Origin: Pseudomonas sp. CHM02
GTDB lineage: Bacteria > Pseudomonadota > Gammaproteobacteria > Pseudomonadales > Pseudomonadaceae
Direction: 5' to 3'
Assembly (NCBI RefSeq): GCF_000612585.1
Contig: NZ_JFCA01000030.1
Span: forward strand, 1 to 64,000
DNA length: 64,000 nt
Under the pieces are notes generated by a model. It saw nothing but the letters and a program-made list of their open reading frames with translations. It had not been told where the DNA came from and made no database searches. Positions 35,866 through 44,532 of the stretch are shown piece by piece. Positions within the stretch are counted from its first letter, which is position 1. Every line of letters begins with the position of its first letter. The translations under genes were made by a program, and so were the position numbers.

Positions 35866-36765
35866 ATGTTTGCTTCGCTGCCCCTCACCGCCCTGCGCAC
35901 CTTCGAATCGGCATCGCGCCTGTTGAGCTTCAAAGCGGCGGCGCAGGAATTGTCGGTCACCCCCACGGCGGTGTCCCACCAGATACGCAGCCTGGAAACC
36001 TGGCTGGGTGTGCCCTTGTTCGAACGCCTGCCGCGCCAAGTGCGCCTGACCGAAGGCGGCGAGCGGCTGTTCCACAGCCTGCACGGCGCGCTGCTGGATG
36101 TTGCGCAAAGCCTCGACACCTTGCGTCCGCAACGCAGCGCCGGCCACCTCACCGTATCGACCACCCCGGCGTTTGCAGCCTTGTGGCTGGTGCCACGCCT
36201 GGGTCGCTTCTACGCCGCCAACCCGGACATAAACCTGCGCCTGGACACCCAGTGCGAGGTGGTCGACCTGCAACAGGACGCCAGCATCGATCTGGTGATC
36301 CGCTACAGCCTCGGCGATTACCCCAACCTGTATGGCCAGTGCCTGTTCGATGAATGCTTTGCCGTGTACGGCTCCCCCGAACAGGTGGCGCTGGCCGGCA
36401 CTCGGGTGCCCACGCTGATCAGCGTACGCTGGCACAACTCCGAGCTTTACGCCCTGGGTTGGCAGGCTTGGTGCGAGAAAGCCGGCGAGCATTGGCTGCA
36501 GCACGCGCCGCCCCTGCGTGAATACGATGAGGAACATTACGCCCTGCAAGCGGCGATCGCCGGCCAGGGCCTGGTGCTGGCGAGCAATATCCTCGTGTCG
36601 GAAAGCGTCGCCAGCGGCTTGCTGGTGCCGTACCGCCCGCAGATCAGCGTGGACGGCGCGGGTTACAGCGCCCTTTGTGTGCCCGGTCGCGAACGCCATC
36701 CGCCCGTGAAAGCGTTTTTCCAATGGGTACAGGAGGAGGCGAAGCTGTCCGCTGAAATCCGATAA
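35866..36765 (+). CDS. LysR-family regulator (GcvA-like) next to azoR
   Basis: A 299-residue LysR-type regulator. The winged helix-turn-helix occupies about residues 5-65 (LTALRTFESASRLLSFKAAA, then LSVTPTAVSHQIRSLETWLG), and the effector-binding domain runs from about 90. The N-terminal sequence places it with GcvA-like members. It is divergent from the azoreductase, 136 bp apart, with two perfect palindromes between the starts; these are its likely targets. The inducer is not known. Confidence 0.9.
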   Translation: MFASLPLTALRTFESASRLLSFKAAAQELSVTPTAVSHQIRSLETWLGVPLFERLPRQVRLTEGGERLFHSLHGALLDVAQSLDTLRPQRSAGHLTVSTTPAFAALWLVPRLGRFYAANPDINLRLDTQCEVVDLQQDASIDLVIRYSLGDYPNLYGQCLFDECFAVYGSPEQVALAGTRVPTLISVRWHNSELYALGWQAWCEKAGEHWLQHAPPLREYDEEHYALQAAIAGQGLVLASNILVSESVASGLLVPYRPQISVDGAGYSALCVPGRERHPPVKAFFQWVQEEAKLSAEIR

Positions 36766-36853
36766 AACTTTTTGCGTTGCCTGGGACTCACAACTTGGAG
36801 CGATCACGCCGGCAGAGCGTGGCGCAAAACCGGATTAGCCCCAGGAGATTGAG

Positions 36854-37384
36854 ATGACTGAAGCAAACTTGACTGACGTTGCGACCCTGCGCAGCCGCGC
36901 CCGCCAGAACGTCGAAAACGGTGCCGTGACCGAGGGCTACGACGCCGACCGCGAAGAGATCATTCGCCTGCTCAACGCCTCGCTGGCCACCGAACTGGTC
37001 TGCGTACTGCGCTACAAGCGCCACTACTTCATGGCCAGCGGCGTCAAGGCACAGATCGCCGCCGAGGAATTCCTCGAGCATGCCACCCAGGAAGCCGAAC
37101 ACGCCGACAAGCTTGCCGAGCGCATCGTGCAGTTGGGCGGTGAGCCGGAGTTCAACCCGGATCTGCTGTCGAAAAACTCCCACGCTCAATACGTGGCAGG
37201 CGACTCGTTGAAAGAGATGGTCTACGAAGACCTGGTGGCCGAGCGCATTGCCGTGGACAGCTACCGCGAAATCATCCAGTACATCGGCGATAAAGACCCG
37301 ACCACTCGCCGCCTCTTCGAAGAAATCCTGGCCCAGGAAGAAGAGCACGCCGACGACATGGCCGACATCCTCGAAAGCCTGTAA
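36854..37384 (+). CDS. Ferritin-like (bacterioferritin/DPS-type) iron protein
   Basis: A 176-residue four-helix-bundle protein. Diiron-type carboxylate and His residues appear in order: ATELVCVLRYKRHYF, EEFLEHATQEAEHADKL, YEDLVAERIAVDSYREII and EEILAQEEEHADDMADIL. This matches ferritin-like proteins annotated as bacterioferritin in pseudomonads; it is slightly longer than classical Bfr because of an N-terminal arm. It probably stores iron or detoxifies ferrous iron and peroxide in the cytoplasm. GGAG lies close to the ATG at 36854. No partner ferredoxin (Bfd) is adjacent and no clear Fur box was found. Confidence 0.85.
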   Translation: MTEANLTDVATLRSRARQNVENGAVTEGYDADREEIIRLLNASLATELVCVLRYKRHYFMASGVKAQIAAEEFLEHATQEAEHADKLAERIVQLGGEPEFNPDLLSKNSHAQYVAGDSLKEMVYEDLVAERIAVDSYREIIQYIGDKDPTTRRLFEEILAQEEEHADDMADILESL

Positions 37385-37398
37385 CCCCGCAATACCCA

Positions 37399-37479
37399 AG
37401 GAGCCGGCTTGCCGGCGATGGCGGCCTCACGATCTCGACAGAGTTCAAGGGCCTCATCGCCGGCAAGCCGGCTCCTGCG
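37399..37479. repeat. REP pair between convergent ferritin-like and AsmA genes
   Basis: AGGAGCCGGCTTGCCGGCGA and its complement bracket about 40 nt and could serve as the shared 3' hairpin. Confidence 0.85.
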
Positions 37480-37492
37480 TTTTCGTGACCGA

Positions 37493-39562
37493 TCAACCTT
37501 TTACGGTTTTCGGCGCCTTGCCTTCCTTCATCTGTTGCAGCAACGGTGCGCACTCATTGGGCTCGCCGCCGCTTGGCGCAACCAGTGCCAGCAACCCGGC
37601 AGCCGGGCCGGCGATCACACCCAGCGCCACCATGCCCGCGCCACGCAGCGCCAGGGGAATGGCTTTCACACCGGCATTCGGCTTGATGAACGGCCCATTG
37701 ACGTACAGCGGTGAACGCAGCGAGAACAGGCGGAAGCCTTTCGACTCCGGGGTGATGGTCAGGTCCAACTGCTCCGTGGCCATATTCGCGGTGCCATCGA
37801 TGTAGATGATGGCGTTCTCGGTATCGAACACAAACAACCGCGACGTCGCCAGGCCGGTCTTGATCCCGAAGTCCGCCGCCGCACAGTTGATCTTCACTTC
37901 CTTGTCGCCAAACAGGCGGCCTACCACGTAGTTGCCGACATTGAGCCCGGCGATTTCCATCAGGCCACGGCTGATGGCACCGTCGTTGATCAGCATCTTC
38001 AGGTCACCGTTGGACGTGCCCAGCAGCGCCGCCACGGAGTTGCCGCGACCGGAAATGTCAGCGTCGCCGTTGAGTTCTCCGAAACTGGTTTTCATCGGTT
38101 CGAAGGTCGGGAACAACTGCTTGAGCTTGAAGTTGCGCGCGGTGAGCTTGGCGCGGCCTTCCATCGGCACGGTGCGGCCGTTCAGGCGAATCTGCGCATC
38201 CAGCTTGCCACCGGCCACGCCGAACCGCAGGGGCTCCAGGCTCAGTTCACCGTCATTGAGCACCAGGTGGGTATAGAGGTCGGTGAAGGGCAACTCGGCA
38301 CTGTGGACGATGCGCTTGCCGGTGAATTCCACATCGGCATCCATGACGCGCCAGCGCTCGGTGCGGAATTCTTCCACCGGCAAGACTTTGGTCGCCGGTT
38401 GCTTGCTGTCGCCGCCACGAGCTTTTTGCTTGGCATTGGAGTCGGCGCCGATCAGCGGCGCGAGGTCGGTCATCAGCAGTTGGTTGGACACCAGCGCACC
38501 ACTGAGCTTGGGTCGAGGCTGGCTGGCGACGTAGGCGAGGTTGCCGTGGATATCGCTGTTGCCGATCTTGCCGTTGAAGTTCTCATAGCTGAACGAGGCG
38601 CCATTGGCTTCGTGCAGTTTGGCGATCAGGTGGCCGTCGGTGGAGTAGGCCGGCGAATCCGGCAGAGTCACGCCAGTCAGTGGGTAGAGGTTCCCCAGGC
38701 TGGTACCGGCGAGTTTCAGGCGCAGATCCAGGGCACCGAGGTTGAGGGGATCCGTGAGCGTGCCGGCCAGGGCGATGCTGGTGTCAGCGATCTTGACTTG
38801 AACCTGCAACGGGAACGGTTTGGCCGCATCCTGCAAGGCCAGCAGGCCGCCGATCTTGCCGCTGCCGTCGAGTTTCTGGCCATGGTACTGGCCTTTGACC
38901 TTGAGGCCGAACGCGTAGTCCTGGGGTGCCGAGCCTTTCTCCAGCGCCTTCCTGGCATCGGCGTCGCCGACGATTTCGCCGAACGGAACAGGCTTGCCCA
39001 GTGGATCGATGATCACATCCAGTTGGGTCTTGAGGGTTTGGTCGTCGAGGGTCACGTGCCCCTTGTCGAAGCCGATGGCACCGATGTCTACCGCCCAGCT
39101 GGAGGGCTCGGCATTCGGGTCCTTGGGGTCGAACGTGAACGTCCAGTTGGCGCGGCCGTCGGCCAGGCGCTGCAATTGTGCGCTCGGCTCGGTGAGGTCG
39201 ATGCGCGGAATCACCACACGCTGCACCAGGAGCGCCAGGGGTGAAATACGCAGTTCGACCTTTTTGAGGGTGACCATCTGCGGGTTTTTCGACCAGTCGG
39301 GGTTGCCCAGCGTCAGGTCTTCGGCAATCACATGGGGCCATGGCACCCAGGCGCGCCATCCACCTTCATCGGGCTCACGCGCCCACACCACCGCCAGGTT
39401 GCCATTGATGGCAAACGGTCGATGCAGCTCTTCGGAAACCTTGGCATTGATCGGCGGCTTGATGCGGTTCCAGTCAAAGAACACCAGCACCACGACCACC
39501 ACGGCGATTAACAGAACGAAGCTGGCGCAGCTCCAAGCGATGATTTTACGAGTGCGCGTCAT
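37493..39562 (-). CDS. AsmA-family protein
   Basis: A 689-residue protein with one N-terminal membrane anchor (IIAWSCASFVLLIAVVVVVL, about residues 7-28) and a long periplasmic AsmA/TamB-like beta-rich body. The C-terminal AsmA_2-type segment contains LDLTITPESKGFRLFSLRSP LYVNGPF, split here only for length, and ends near PAAGLLALV. AsmA-like proteins form bridge-like grooves thought to move phospholipids between membranes. The start at 39562 gives MTRTRKIIAW with a normal positive n-region. It stands alone on this strand; a REP pair marks its 3' end. Confidence 0.87.
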   Translation of the reverse strand: MTRTRKIIAWSCASFVLLIAVVVVVLVFFDWNRIKPPINAKVSEELHRPFAINGNLAVVWAREPDEGGWRAWVPWPHVIAEDLTLGNPDWSKNPQMVTLKKVELRISPLALLVQRVVIPRIDLTEPSAQLQRLADGRANWTFTFDPKDPNAEPSSWAVDIGAIGFDKGHVTLDDQTLKTQLDVIIDPLGKPVPFGEIVGDADARKALEKGSAPQDYAFGLKVKGQYHGQKLDGSGKIGGLLALQDAAKPFPLQVQVKIADTSIALAGTLTDPLNLGALDLRLKLAGTSLGNLYPLTGVTLPDSPAYSTDGHLIAKLHEANGASFSYENFNGKIGNSDIHGNLAYVASQPRPKLSGALVSNQLLMTDLAPLIGADSNAKQKARGGDSKQPATKVLPVEEFRTERWRVMDADVEFTGKRIVHSAELPFTDLYTHLVLNDGELSLEPLRFGVAGGKLDAQIRLNGRTVPMEGRAKLTARNFKLKQLFPTFEPMKTSFGELNGDADISGRGNSVAALLGTSNGDLKMLINDGAISRGLMEIAGLNVGNYVVGRLFGDKEVKINCAAADFGIKTGLATSRLFVFDTENAIIYIDGTANMATEQLDLTITPESKGFRLFSLRSPLYVNGPFIKPNAGVKAIPLALRGAGMVALGVIAGPAAGLLALVAPSGGEPNECAPLLQQMKEGKAPKTVKG

Positions 39563-39918
39563 TGCACAGGACTCCTGAATACGACTGGCTGTGACAGCCT
39601 TTAAGGACAGCTTATAGAACTACGACTGGCAAACCGCACGGGGGTTTAACCCGATCCCCGAATTGCCTGGAAAAACTTCAATTCCTGACCACTCCGACAG
39701 TTTCCATCCGTCACGGCGCACCAATGTTACCCACGTACGTGTCGAAAATACCCACCCCGGTGCAAAACCGCGTGCTTGAGAGGCCCGTTCTAGAGCCTTC
39801 GCCTAGAACAATCAATTCTGTTGATTATTACCATTGTGTTTATGAACTTTTATATCGACTTATCGAGAGTAGCATTAGCTCTGTACCCACTTTATCGCCC
39901 TCCCAAGGAGCAACCATC
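39563..39918. other. Gene-free 356-nt stretch, AT-rich near the 3' end
   Basis: The region between divergent asmA and the repeat-rich secreted protein has no convincing reading frame. Around 39800-39880 it becomes markedly AT-rich (TTGATTATTACCATTGTG and onwards), as expected for a promoter of the downstream gene. No operator was recognised. Confidence 0.5.
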
Positions 39919-40368
39919 ATGAAACGCCAAGTACTCGCTACCGTCCTGTTGTCCGTCCTGGCCTCCAGTGCCTTTGCACTGCCAGCCTCCGAACAGGCCA
40001 CCCCACAAGTCAAAGCCGACGCCGTTCATTTCAACCAGACCCTGGCCCGCAGCGGTTCGCAAGAAGAAGAGAACCGTGACTATGCCAAAGGCGTTGCTGA
40101 AAACGGTTCGGAACAAGCCAACAAACGCGCTTACACCGAAGGCCTGACCGAAAACGGCCGCGACCGCCTGGAACAGAAAGGCCTGGTTGAAGGTGGTGCT
40201 GATCGCCTGCTGGAACGCAATGCTGTCGCCGAAGGCGGCCGTGATCGCCTGGAACAGAAAGGTCTGGTTGAAGGCGGTGCTGAACAAGCCAACAAACGCG
40301 CCTACACCGAAGGTGTTGCCGAAGGCGGTTCTGACCGTCTGCAAGAACTGCATCAAGCACAGAGCTAA
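39919..40368 (+). CDS. Repeat-rich small secreted protein of unknown function
   Basis: A 149-residue exported protein with signal peptide MKRQVLATVLLSVLASSAFA, cleaved before LPASEQ. From about residue 45 it consists of degenerate repeats around an E(N/G)G.(D/E)(R/Q) core. DRLEQKGLVEGGA occurs twice and EQANKRAYTEG twice. It is highly charged and lacks Cys. Similar Pseudomonas proteins are sometimes annotated as phage infection protein, but I see no basis for that role. The ATG at 39919 follows CAAGGAG; the upstream open frame is non-coding. A strong terminator follows, making it a single-gene transcript. Confidence 0.78.
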   Translation: MKRQVLATVLLSVLASSAFALPASEQATPQVKADAVHFNQTLARSGSQEEENRDYAKGVAENGSEQANKRAYTEGLTENGRDRLEQKGLVEGGADRLLERNAVAEGGRDRLEQKGLVEGGAEQANKRAYTEGVAEGGSDRLQELHQAQS

Positions 40369-40384
40369 CCCCGTGGTGGCCCAG

Positions 40385-40423
40385 AAAAAAGCCCGATCCT
40401 TCGATCGGGCTTTTGACTTTTTG
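40385..40423 (+). terminator. Strong rho-independent terminator
   Basis: AAAAGCCCGATC-CTTC-GATCGGGCTTTT with a further T-run (GACTTTTTG) lies 17 nt after the secreted-protein stop. Confidence 0.92.
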
Positions 40424-40552
40424 TAGCACCTGGCACGACTCCCCTTCCATCAGCCCCACACCTGGACCTGTACAGCCACCGTCAAGTTCGACGGCCACAG
40501 AGCTGTTTTGCTAGAGTGCATCGCTGTACTTGCCGACAAAGCCCGCCCGCCA

Positions 40553-41185
40553 ATGCTGCCCCGCGCCGAACAGAAGCAACAGACCCGCCTCGCCCTGATG
40601 GACGCAGCCCGCCATCTGATGGAGTGTGGCCGTGGGTTTGGCAGCCTGAGCCTGCGCGAAGTGGCGAAGACGGCTGGCATCGTGCCCACCGGTTTCTATC
40701 GCCATTTTGCCGACATGGATCAGCTCGGGCTGGTGTTGGTGAGCGAGGTAGGCCAGACCTTCCGCGCCACGATCCGCCTGGTGCGCCATAACGAATTCGT
40801 GATGGGCGGCATTATCGATGCCTCCGTGCGGATCTTCCTGGATGTGGTCTCGGCCAACCGTTCGCAGTTCCTGTTCCTGGCCCGCGAGCAATACGGCGGC
40901 TGCCTGGCCGTGCGACAGGCCATCGGTGCGTTGCGCGAAGACATCACCCGAGACCTGGCGGCGGACCTGACCTTCATGCCCAAACTGCAGCACCTGGATG
41001 CCGAAGGCTTGCACGTGATGGCCGACCTGATCGTCAAAAGTGTGTTCGCCACCCTTCCCGACATCATTGACCCGCCAGCCCAGGCCCTGCCCGACCATCT
41101 CACGCCCCAGGCGAAAATCACCCAGCAATTGCGCTTCATTTTTATCGGCCTGAAGCACTGGCAAGGCCTGGGCAGCACCGAATAA
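40553..41185 (+). CDS. TetR-family regulator, FabR/DesT-like
   Basis: A 210-residue TetR-type repressor. The helix-turn-helix region (about residues 8-55) reads RLALMDAARHLM, then FGSLSLREVAKTAGIVPTGF and YRHFADMDQLGL. This is very close to E. coli FabR, the repressor of unsaturated fatty acid synthesis genes; P. aeruginosa DesT is a relative. The C-terminal ligand domain ends QLRFIFIGLKHWQGLG. The ATG at 40553 gives MLPRAEQKQQ; an upstream in-frame start at 40508 is less likely. No desaturase gene is adjacent, so its targets are probably elsewhere. It is convergent with an NlpC/P60 gene, five bases apart. Confidence 0.85.
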   Translation: MLPRAEQKQQTRLALMDAARHLMECGRGFGSLSLREVAKTAGIVPTGFYRHFADMDQLGLVLVSEVGQTFRATIRLVRHNEFVMGGIIDASVRIFLDVVSANRSQFLFLAREQYGGCLAVRQAIGALREDITRDLAADLTFMPKLQHLDAEGLHVMADLIVKSVFATLPDIIDPPAQALPDHLTPQAKITQQLRFIFIGLKHWQGLGSTE

Positions 41186-41190
41186 CGCCA

Positions 41191-41688
41191 TCACCCCGAC
41201 GTGTGAAAACGCTTGGCCGTGGTGTAATGCCTGTTCCAGTAACTGTTGCTCAACGAGTCGATGCGGATGTGCTTGCCCGTGCGCGGCGAATGGATGAATT
41301 GTCCCCCGCCTATATAAAGGCCCACATGGCTGACCTGGCCGCGCCCGTTACCTTTGAAAAACACCGCATCGCCAGGCTTGAGCGCACTGCGCTGGACGGT
41401 CGCCGCCGTCGATCGGTGCATCGCGGCCGTGGTGCGCGGTATCTGGATGTTGGCTTCGGTCTTGAACAGATAGACCAGGAAACTGCTGCAATCGAAGCCC
41501 TGATCCGCTGAGGTGCCGCCCCATTTGTAAGGCGTACCCAGCAGTTCGTGGGCGCGGTCGATTACATCATTGATAGACGCTTCTTTCAGTGAGGCGGTGA
41601 ATGAGGCGTGAGACTGTAGATTGGCCGAGGCCGATGACAACGCAAAAGACAGGCTGGCAATAAACAGATAACAAAGTGACTTGAACAT
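41191..41688 (-). CDS. NlpC/P60-family peptidoglycan hydrolase
   Basis: A 165-residue exported protein: signal peptide with hydrophobic core YLFIASLSFALSSASA, then one NlpC/P60 domain from about residue 38. The catalytic Cys is in GFDCSSFLVYLF, the His in GQVSHVGLYIGGG, and a third polar residue in FIHSPRTG. Such enzymes cleave D-glutamyl-diaminopimelate links in cell-wall peptides. There is no lipobox, so it is probably soluble in the periplasm or secreted. The start at 41688 is the only good one for the signal peptide. Confidence 0.9.
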   Translation of the reverse strand: MFKSLCYLFIASLSFALSSASANLQSHASFTASLKEASINDVIDRAHELLGTPYKWGGTSADQGFDCSSFLVYLFKTEANIQIPRTTAAMHRSTAATVQRSALKPGDAVFFKGNGRGQVSHVGLYIGGGQFIHSPRTGKHIRIDSLSNSYWNRHYTTAKRFHTSG

Positions 41689-41913
41689 GATGAACGTCGC
41701 AGTGGATTAAACACGGCGCACAGACTAATGACCTCGCAGGTAACTTGATGAACGCCTTTTCCTTACGCCATGTAGGCGAAATCCGAAAACGCCCACCGCA
41801 TGTGCAACAAGCAATACCTCGCACCATTTTGGCGCACTCAAGTCATTTCCCCTCGCCCTGTTTAGTGGCGCTTCCCCACATGCCTACAGGCAATTCCTAC
41901 TCCCCATCGAGGT

Positions 41914-41929
41914 TGGCAAGCCCCTTGCT
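41914..41929 (+). promoter_or_regulatory. Sigma54 promoter of ureEFG
   Basis: TGGCAAGCCCCTTGCT matches TGGCACG-N4-TTGCW at all but one conserved base, with GG at 41915-41916 and GC at 41927-41928. Transcription would start near 41941, 25 nt before ureE. The rest of the 277-nt gap holds no gene. Confidence 0.78.
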
Positions 41930-41965
41930 CTAGGTGTTTCATCGCTCATAGCTGGAAGCTTCCTG

Positions 41966-42466
41966 ATGCTGGTGATCCACCGCCGAATCGCCCCCCAAGC
42001 CCACTGGGCCGCCGAGTTGCTGCTGAATTTCGAAGCACGCAGCAAAAGCCGCCTGCGCTGTTTCAGTGCCGACGGTGAAGACGTCGGCCTTTTCCTGGAG
42101 CGTGGCCAGCCACCGCTGCACGATGGCGAATTCCTGCAAGCTGAAGACGGACGCGTCGTACGTGTGTGCGCTCGGCCTGAACAACTGCTGCACGTGACCT
42201 GCAGCAGTGCATTTGAACTGACTCGCGCGGCGTATCACTTGGGCAACCGCCATGTGGCACTGCAAGTCGGAGACGGCTGGCTGCGCCTGCTCGATGACTA
42301 TGTGCTCAAGGCCATGCTCGAACAGTTGGGTGCGCAGACGGAAACCATCGAGGCGCCGTTCCAGCCGGAGCATGGTGCCTACGGCGGCGGTCACCATCAT
42401 TCTCGCCATGGCGATGAAGACTTCAACTACCCGCCCAAGCTGCACCAGTTCGGCGTGCGTCTATGA
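41966..42466 (+). CDS. ureE: Urease accessory nickel chaperone UreE
   Basis: A 166-residue nickel-binding chaperone. The N-terminal peptide-binding domain covers about residues 1-70 and the metal-binding domain about 75-140 (AYHLGNRHVALQV). A His-rich tail follows (GGGHHHSRHGDEDF). It hands nickel to UreG during urease activation. The start at 41966 gives MLVIHRRIAPQ, typical of the family. It overlaps ureF by four bases and is the first gene downstream of a sigma54-type promoter, about 21.7 kb from ureC. Confidence 0.94.
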   Translation: MLVIHRRIAPQAHWAAELLLNFEARSKSRLRCFSADGEDVGLFLERGQPPLHDGEFLQAEDGRVVRVCARPEQLLHVTCSSAFELTRAAYHLGNRHVALQVGDGWLRLLDDYVLKAMLEQLGAQTETIEAPFQPEHGAYGGGHHHSRHGDEDFNYPPKLHQFGVRL

Positions 42467-43137
42467 ACCCAGCCTGGGCGCTGCTGCGTCTGGCCAGTCC
42501 GCAATTGCCGATTGGCGGCTACAGCTATTCCCAGGGCCTGGAAATGGCGGTGGAGAACGGCCGTGTCGCTGACGCCGCCAGTGCACGACGCTGGATCAGC
42601 GATCAGTTGCTGCTCAACCTTGCGCGTTTCGAGGCACCGCTGCTGCTCGCCCATTGCCAGGCCGCCGTGGACGCGGATTGGTCGCGCCTGGCGCAGCTGT
42701 GCGAAGAACACCGCGCCAGCCGCGAGACCCGTGAGCTGTATCAGGAGAGCCGGCAGATGGGCTATTCCCTGCAACAATTGCTCAACGGCCTGCCGGAATT
42801 GGACGACGCCGCGCGCGACTTCCTCGCACAAAACCCCGAGCCTCATCTGGCCCTGGGCTGGGCCCTCGCCGCCCGCGCCTGGGGCATCAGCCCCGCCGAT
42901 GCCCTCGCCGCGTGGCTGTGGAGCTGGCTGGAAAACCAACTGGCCGTACTGATGAAAACCCTGCCGTTGGGCCAGCAAGCCGCCCAGCGCCTGACCAGCG
43001 AACTGCTGCCGCTGTTGCAACAAGCCCAGCAGGATGCCAGCCGCATCGACCCCACCCCTTTCGGCAGCGCCGCGTTTGGCCTGTCCCTGGCGAGCATGGC
43101 CCACGAGCGCCAGTACAGCCGCCTGTTCCGTTCCTAG
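42463..43137 (+). CDS. ureF: Urease accessory protein UreF
   Basis: A 224-residue all-helical protein with family motifs LLRLASPQLPIGGYSYSQGL at the N-terminus and ASMAHERQYSRLFRS at the C-terminus. It bridges UreD and UreG on apo-urease and gates UreG GTPase activity. The start overlaps ureE (ATGA) and ureG follows after ten bases, so the three accessory proteins are made together. Its partner UreD comes from the urt-ure operon to the left. Confidence 0.94.
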   Translation: MNPAWALLRLASPQLPIGGYSYSQGLEMAVENGRVADAASARRWISDQLLLNLARFEAPLLLAHCQAAVDADWSRLAQLCEEHRASRETRELYQESRQMGYSLQQLLNGLPELDDAARDFLAQNPEPHLALGWALAARAWGISPADALAAWLWSWLENQLAVLMKTLPLGQQAAQRLTSELLPLLQQAQQDASRIDPTPFGSAAFGLSLASMAHERQYSRLFRS

Positions 43138-43147
43138 GAGAAGCACA

Positions 43148-43762
43148 ATGAACACACAACCCCTGCGTGTCGGCATCGGCGGCCCGGTCGGCTCCGGCAA
43201 GACCGCCCTGACCCTGGCCCTGTGCCTCGCGCTGCGCGATCGCTACAACCTGGCCGTGGTCACCAACGATATCTACACCCGCGAAGACGCCGACTTCCTG
43301 GTACGCAACCAGGCCCTGGCGCCGGAACGCATCATCGGCGTGGAAACCGGCGGCTGCCCGCACACGGCGATTCGTGAAGACGCCTCGATCAACCTGGAGG
43401 CGGTGGACCAACTCAACCGCCGCTTTCCCGGCCTGGACCTGATCCTGGTGGAGTCCGGCGGCGACAACCTGTCGGCGACCTTCAGCCCGGAACTGTCCGA
43501 CCTGACCATCTACGTGATCGACGTGTCCGCCGGCGACAAGCTGCCGCGCAAGGGCGGGCCTGGCATTTGCAAATCCGACCTGCTGGTGATCAACAAGATC
43601 GACCTGGCACCGCTGGTCGGCGCTTCGCTGGAGCTGATGAACAGCGACACCCAGCGCATGCGCAACGGTAAACCCTTTGTGTTCAGCAACCAGAAAACCG
43701 GTGTCGGCCTGGATGACATCGTCGCCTTCATCGAACGCCAAGGCTTGCTGACCGCCGCCTGA
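43148..43762 (+). CDS. ureG: Urease accessory GTPase UreG
   Basis: A 204-residue SIMIBI GTPase with P-loop GIGGPVGSGKTAL, metal-binding CPH in ETGGCPHTAIRED, switch VESGGDNLSATFSPEL and G4 motif NKIDLAP. It couples GTP hydrolysis to nickel insertion. The ATG at 43148 follows AGGAGAAGC; the open frame continues upstream inside ureF. The HupE/UreJ gene starts 22 nt later. Confidence 0.96.
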   Translation: MNTQPLRVGIGGPVGSGKTALTLALCLALRDRYNLAVVTNDIYTREDADFLVRNQALAPERIIGVETGGCPHTAIREDASINLEAVDQLNRRFPGLDLILVESGGDNLSATFSPELSDLTIYVIDVSAGDKLPRKGGPGICKSDLLVINKIDLAPLVGASLELMNSDTQRMRNGKPFVFSNQKTGVGLDDIVAFIERQGLLTAA

Positions 43763-43784
43763 TCACCCCATAAGGAACCTGTCC

Positions 43785-44357
43785 ATGAGCCTCAAGAAAC
43801 TCTTCACCGCCGCGGCCCTGCTGCTGGCCCCTGCCCTGGCCTTCGCTCACCCGGGCCACGGCGACAACGGCCTGGTGGCCGGCATCAGCCATCCCCTGAG
43901 CGGCATCGACCACTTGCTGGCCATGGTGGCCGTCGGCTTGTGGGCCGCCCAACAAAAAGGCGCCGCGCGCTGGGCACTGCCGTGCACCTTCGTGGGCACC
44001 ATGCTGGTGGGCGGCGTGCTGGGTTTTGAAGGCCTGGAATTGCCGGCGCTGGAAAGCGGGATTGCCGCGTCGGTGCTGGCGCTGGGCTTGGCGGTGGCAC
44101 TGGCGGTGCGTCCACCGTTGTTCGTGGCCGTCGGGGCGACGGCCTTGTTTGCGCTGTTCCATGGTGTGGCCCACGGCCTTGAGCTGCCGGACATGTCCAG
44201 CCCTTGGGCGTATGCGGCGGGGTTTGTCGGTGCAACGGCGGTGCTGCACGCGGCCGGTTATGCCGTGGTGCGCTTCCTGCCAGCCGCAGCGGCGCCGTTG
44301 GTGCGGATTGCGGGCGCGGCTTCGGCGGCGACTGGGGTGTGGTTGCTCGCGGGCTGA
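43785..44357 (+). CDS. HupE/UreJ-family nickel permease
   Basis: A 190-residue membrane protein with signal-like start MSLKKLFTAAALLLAPALAF, the metal motif HPGHGDNG directly after it and the family signature HPLSGIDHLLAMVAVGLWAA. About six helices follow, with another His region in FHGVAHGLELP. HupE/UreJ proteins take up nickel for hydrogenase or urease; here the ureEFG context makes urease the client. It probably ends the operon; a REP pair follows 25 nt later. Confidence 0.9.
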   Translation: MSLKKLFTAAALLLAPALAFAHPGHGDNGLVAGISHPLSGIDHLLAMVAVGLWAAQQKGAARWALPCTFVGTMLVGGVLGFEGLELPALESGIAASVLALGLAVALAVRPPLFVAVGATALFALFHGVAHGLELPDMSSPWAYAAGFVGATAVLHAAGYAVVRFLPAAAAPLVRIAGAASAATGVWLLAG

Positions 44358-44381
44358 GTGATGTTGCGCTTTTACGGGCCT

Positions 44382-44458
44382 CATCGCAGGCAAGCCAGCT
44401 CCCACATTTGATTGGGTTTGCAAATCAAAAATGTGGGAGCCGGGCTTGCCCGCGATGA
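44382..44458. repeat. REP pair downstream of hupE/ureJ
   Basis: ATCGCAGGCAAGCCAGCTCC faces TGTGGGAGCCGGGCTTGCCC across about 30 nt. Confidence 0.82.
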
Positions 44459-44532
44459 CGGTCTCAAAGACACCACACAACCCAAGCCTGATACCATGCG
44501 CGCCTACACCCCTGCCGTGACGACGCCAGCCA

